Assembly (NCBI GenBank): GCA_947472965.1
Contig: CANJEF010000053.1
Coordinates: 1 to 7,549 of the forward strand
Length of the DNA stretch: 7,549 nt
Source of the DNA: Sphingobacteriales bacterium
GTDB lineage: Bacteria > Bacteroidota > Bacteroidia > Chitinophagales > Chitinophagaceae
Reading direction: 5' to 3'
Shown: positions 5,534-7,549 of the stretch, one piece after another
Numbering within the stretch: the stretch's first letter is position 1
Layout of the letters: every line of letters starts with the position of its first letter
Notes under the pieces: generated by a model
What the model was told of the DNA's origin: nothing
The model's input: only the letters and a program-made list of their open reading frames with translations
Databases searched by the model: none
Made by a program: the position numbers and the translations under genes

Positions 5534-6796
5534 ATGAATAAAAGATCCTTCATCAAAAATGTAGCCCTTACTGGCATTGGAACACCCCTTGGATTAAACG
5601 CCATGGCAGCCATGTTCAATTCAACAAAAAACATACCGGCAGATACGCTCGCTTCCGATGATGCTTTTTGGAAAAAAATCCGAGATCAGTACCTGTTGAA
5701 ACCGGATTACATCAATCTTGAAAATGGTTATTACAATTTCGTACCTCAACCCATTCTTGAAAAATTCATATCACATGTGAAAGAGGTGAACTACCAGGGT
5801 TCTTATTACATGAGAACGGTACAATTTGAAAACAAAAAACGCATTGCTGCAAGACTTGCTGAACTTGGTGGATGTTCTCCTGAAGAAATGATCATCACAA
5901 GAAATACCACTGAATCGCTTGACATGATTATTGGGGGGCAGGACTGGAAAGCAGGTGATGAAGCAGTGATGGCTGAACAGGATTATGGTGCCATGCTTGA
6001 TATGTTCAAACAAATTGAAAAACGATATGGCGTTGTGAACAAAATCATTTCAGTTCCAAACCATCCATCATCAGATGAAGAAATAGTTTCACTCTACGAA
6101 AAAGCCATTACCTCAAAAACAAAGCTCCTGATGGTTTGCCACATGGTAAACATCACAGGACAAATTCTTCCCGTCAGAAAAATATGCGACATGGCCCATT
6201 CCAAGGGAGTTGAGGTCTTGGTAGATGGAGCCCATGCTTTTGCGCATATCCAATATAAAATTAGCGACCTGAATTGTGACTACTATGGAGCCTCTCTTCA
6301 TAAGTGGTTAAGTGTTCCGCTAGGTGCAGGAATTCTCTATGTTCGAAAAGATAAGATTGCCAAGATATGGCCCCTACTTGCAGATGGAGAGAGCGACTTA
6401 TCAAAAATAAACAGGTTGAACCATACCGGCACCTTGCCTGTACACACTGACCTTACCATTGATGATGCTATAGACTACTATCACATGATGGGTGCAGATA
6501 GAAAAGAAAAACGCATGCTTTATTTGCAACAGTATTGGACCAGCAAGGTGCGCAATGTTCCTAATATTATTATCAACACCCCTGCTGATGAAAAAAGGGC
6601 TTGCGGCATTGCAAATGTTGGAATCCGGGGGATTGCACCTGGCGATTTGGCAATGCGCTTATTGAAAGAGCACAACGTGTTTACAGTGGCAATTGATTAT
6701 GCAAATGTTCATGGTTGCAGAATTTCTCCCAACCTATTTACCACCACTGAAGAGCTTGACCACTTTGTTACAGCACTAAAAAAATTGGCATCTTAA
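5534..6796 (+). CDS. exported class-V aminotransferase fold PLP enzyme (isopenicillin-N epimerase-like)
   Basis: 420 residues. The N-terminus MNKRSFIKNVALTGIGTPLG, then LNAMAAM, reads as an export signal of Tat type with KR in place of RR; Tat export would suit an enzyme that must fold around PLP first. The catalytic domain has TRNTTESLD (122-130, phosphate-binding region), VDGAHAF (230-236, D231 to the pyridine nitrogen), the Schiff-base lysine K257 in GASLHKWLS, and the C-terminal GCRISPNLFTTTEELDHF (394-411) with R396 as the usual substrate-carboxylate arginine. All key residues are present, so it should be active. The class covers cysteine desulfurases, epimerases and aminotransferases; the true substrate cannot be read from sequence. 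It follows yceI after 45 bp with a possible promoter of its own, and ends one base before the alkD-like gene. A cytoplasmic protein with a non-cleaved N-terminus is the alternative. Confidence 0.93.
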   Translation: MNKRSFIKNVALTGIGTPLGLNAMAAMFNSTKNIPADTLASDDAFWKKIRDQYLLKPDYINLENGYYNFVPQPILEKFISHVKEVNYQGSYYMRTVQFENKKRIAARLAELGGCSPEEMIITRNTTESLDMIIGGQDWKAGDEAVMAEQDYGAMLDMFKQIEKRYGVVNKIISVPNHPSSDEEIVSLYEKAITSKTKLLMVCHMVNITGQILPVRKICDMAHSKGVEVLVDGAHAFAHIQYKISDLNCDYYGASLHKWLSVPLGAGILYVRKDKIAKIWPLLADGESDLSKINRLNHTGTLPVHTDLTIDDAIDYYHMMGADRKEKRMLYLQQYWTSKVRNVPNIIINTPADEKRACGIANVGIRGIAPGDLAMRLLKEHNVFTVAIDYANVHGCRISPNLFTTTEELDHFVTALKKLAS

Positions 6797-6797
6797 G

Positions 6798-7532
6798 ATG
6801 AACCAGGTTCGGGAGATTACCAATGAGCTGAAAAGCTTTGCAAACAAGGAAAAGGCAGGTATCCTCTCAAGATTTTTTAAAACAGGGAAGGGCGAATACG
6901 GCGAAGGAGATCGTTTTCTTGGCATCAACGTACCAGACCAACGAAAGGTTGCAAAAAAATTCGCCACAAGTGCGAATAAGGAAACAATTGTTGCACTACT
7001 CGACTCGCCTATCCATGAAGAAAGACTTACCGGCCTCTTAATACTTTGTCACAAATTCACCGAAAGCAGAAAGCAACAAAAAGAAAAACAGTGGGTCAGT
7101 CTCTACATAAAAAAAGCAAATAGGGTCAATAACTGGGACCTGGTTGATACAAGTGCTCCTATTATATTGGGACAATGGCTTGAAGACAAGGATAGAAAGA
7201 TTTTATACAAGTGGGCAAAGGATAGGTCAATTTGGAAAAATAGAATGGCCATCCTCGCTACCTTTCATTTCATCAGAAAAAATGATATTACTGACATCAT
7301 CTCGCTAAGCAAGATCATGCTTTCACATCCACATGACCTGATGCACAAGGCAACAGGCTGGATGTTAAGGGAAGCATGGAAAAGAAAACCGAATGAAGTG
7401 GAACACTTCATCTCACAAAATGCAAAATCAATGCCGCGCACCATGCTTCGCTACGCGATTGAAAAAATGAATCCCCAAAAAAGAGAGGAGATCATGGCAA
7501 TAAAACAATCCAAGAAGAACTCCCCAAAATGA
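6798..7532 (+). CDS. AlkD-type DNA alkylation repair protein (DNA glycosylase)
   Basis: 244 residues, similar to Bacillus cereus AlkD (about 237), a HEAT-like-repeat DNA glycosylase that removes positively charged alkylated bases such as 3- and 7-methylpurines without base flipping. Family landmarks are YGEGDRFLGINVPDQRKVAK (34-53), HEERLTGLLIL (73-83), NNWDLVDTSAP (111-121), WKNRMAILATF (146-156) and KATGWMLREAWKR (184-196). By position and motif, W113, D117, R149 and W188 correspond to the AlkD active-site residues W109, D113, R148 and W187, so activity is expected. The C-terminus is lysine-rich, as is usual for DNA-binding proteins. The start ATG lies one base after the preceding stop (TAAGATG), implying translational coupling with the PLP enzyme; no functional link is obvious. 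Only 17 bp remain after the stop, and they contain nothing recognisable. Confidence 0.95.
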   Translation: MNQVREITNELKSFANKEKAGILSRFFKTGKGEYGEGDRFLGINVPDQRKVAKKFATSANKETIVALLDSPIHEERLTGLLILCHKFTESRKQQKEKQWVSLYIKKANRVNNWDLVDTSAPIILGQWLEDKDRKILYKWAKDRSIWKNRMAILATFHFIRKNDITDIISLSKIMLSHPHDLMHKATGWMLREAWKRKPNEVEHFISQNAKSMPRTMLRYAIEKMNPQKREEIMAIKQSKKNSPK

Positions 7533-7549
7533 AACATCCCCGTTGCCAG

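Overview
The window is AT-rich chromosomal DNA that looks like a member of the Bacteroidota. The signs are weak or absent Shine-Dalgarno sequences, A/T-rich bases before start codons, the gene families present, and a leuC-leuD-citramalate-synthase gene order. My best guess is the Chitinophagales/Cytophagales side of the phylum, inferred from protein style only. I see no mobile elements, CRISPR arrays, tRNA genes or rRNA genes.

Left half, minus strand (1-3180): a tight branched-chain amino acid operon, transcribed leuC -> leuD -> a LeuA/CimA-family synthase that runs off the left edge. The synthase matches Leptospira-type (R)-citramalate synthase rather than classical LeuA, including the residues recalled as selecting pyruvate. 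The operon therefore probably feeds isoleucine synthesis through citramalate, with LeuCD as the shared isomerase; leuB is expected beyond the left edge but not seen. The 235-bp leader of leuC holds a long inverted repeat and an overlapping 29-codon mini-ORF.

Middle (3416-3893): a minus-strand 96-residue protein that is a stand-alone CBM48/AMPK-beta-like glycogen-binding domain with its sugar-contacting residues intact. A 187-bp divergent intergenic region follows, containing small palindromes.

Right half, plus strand (3894-7532): five closely packed genes. The first three form a cell-envelope cassette: a Rieske [2Fe-2S] protein with an export or lipoprotein signal; a secreted-then-membrane protein with four predicted helices, each opening with a histidine in an H-x-x-hydrophobic-G/A pattern (possible haem-b ligands); and a YceI-family periplasmic lipocalin-like protein. 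This recalls the E. coli yceJ-yceI pair (cytochrome b561 homologue plus YceI), with a Rieske protein added. Next come an apparently exported class-V aminotransferase fold PLP enzyme and an AlkD-type DNA glycosylase that starts one base after the aminotransferase stop.

The most interesting unit is the Rieske / four-histidine membrane protein / YceI cassette, a plausible small envelope redox system whose middle component I cannot assign to a named family.
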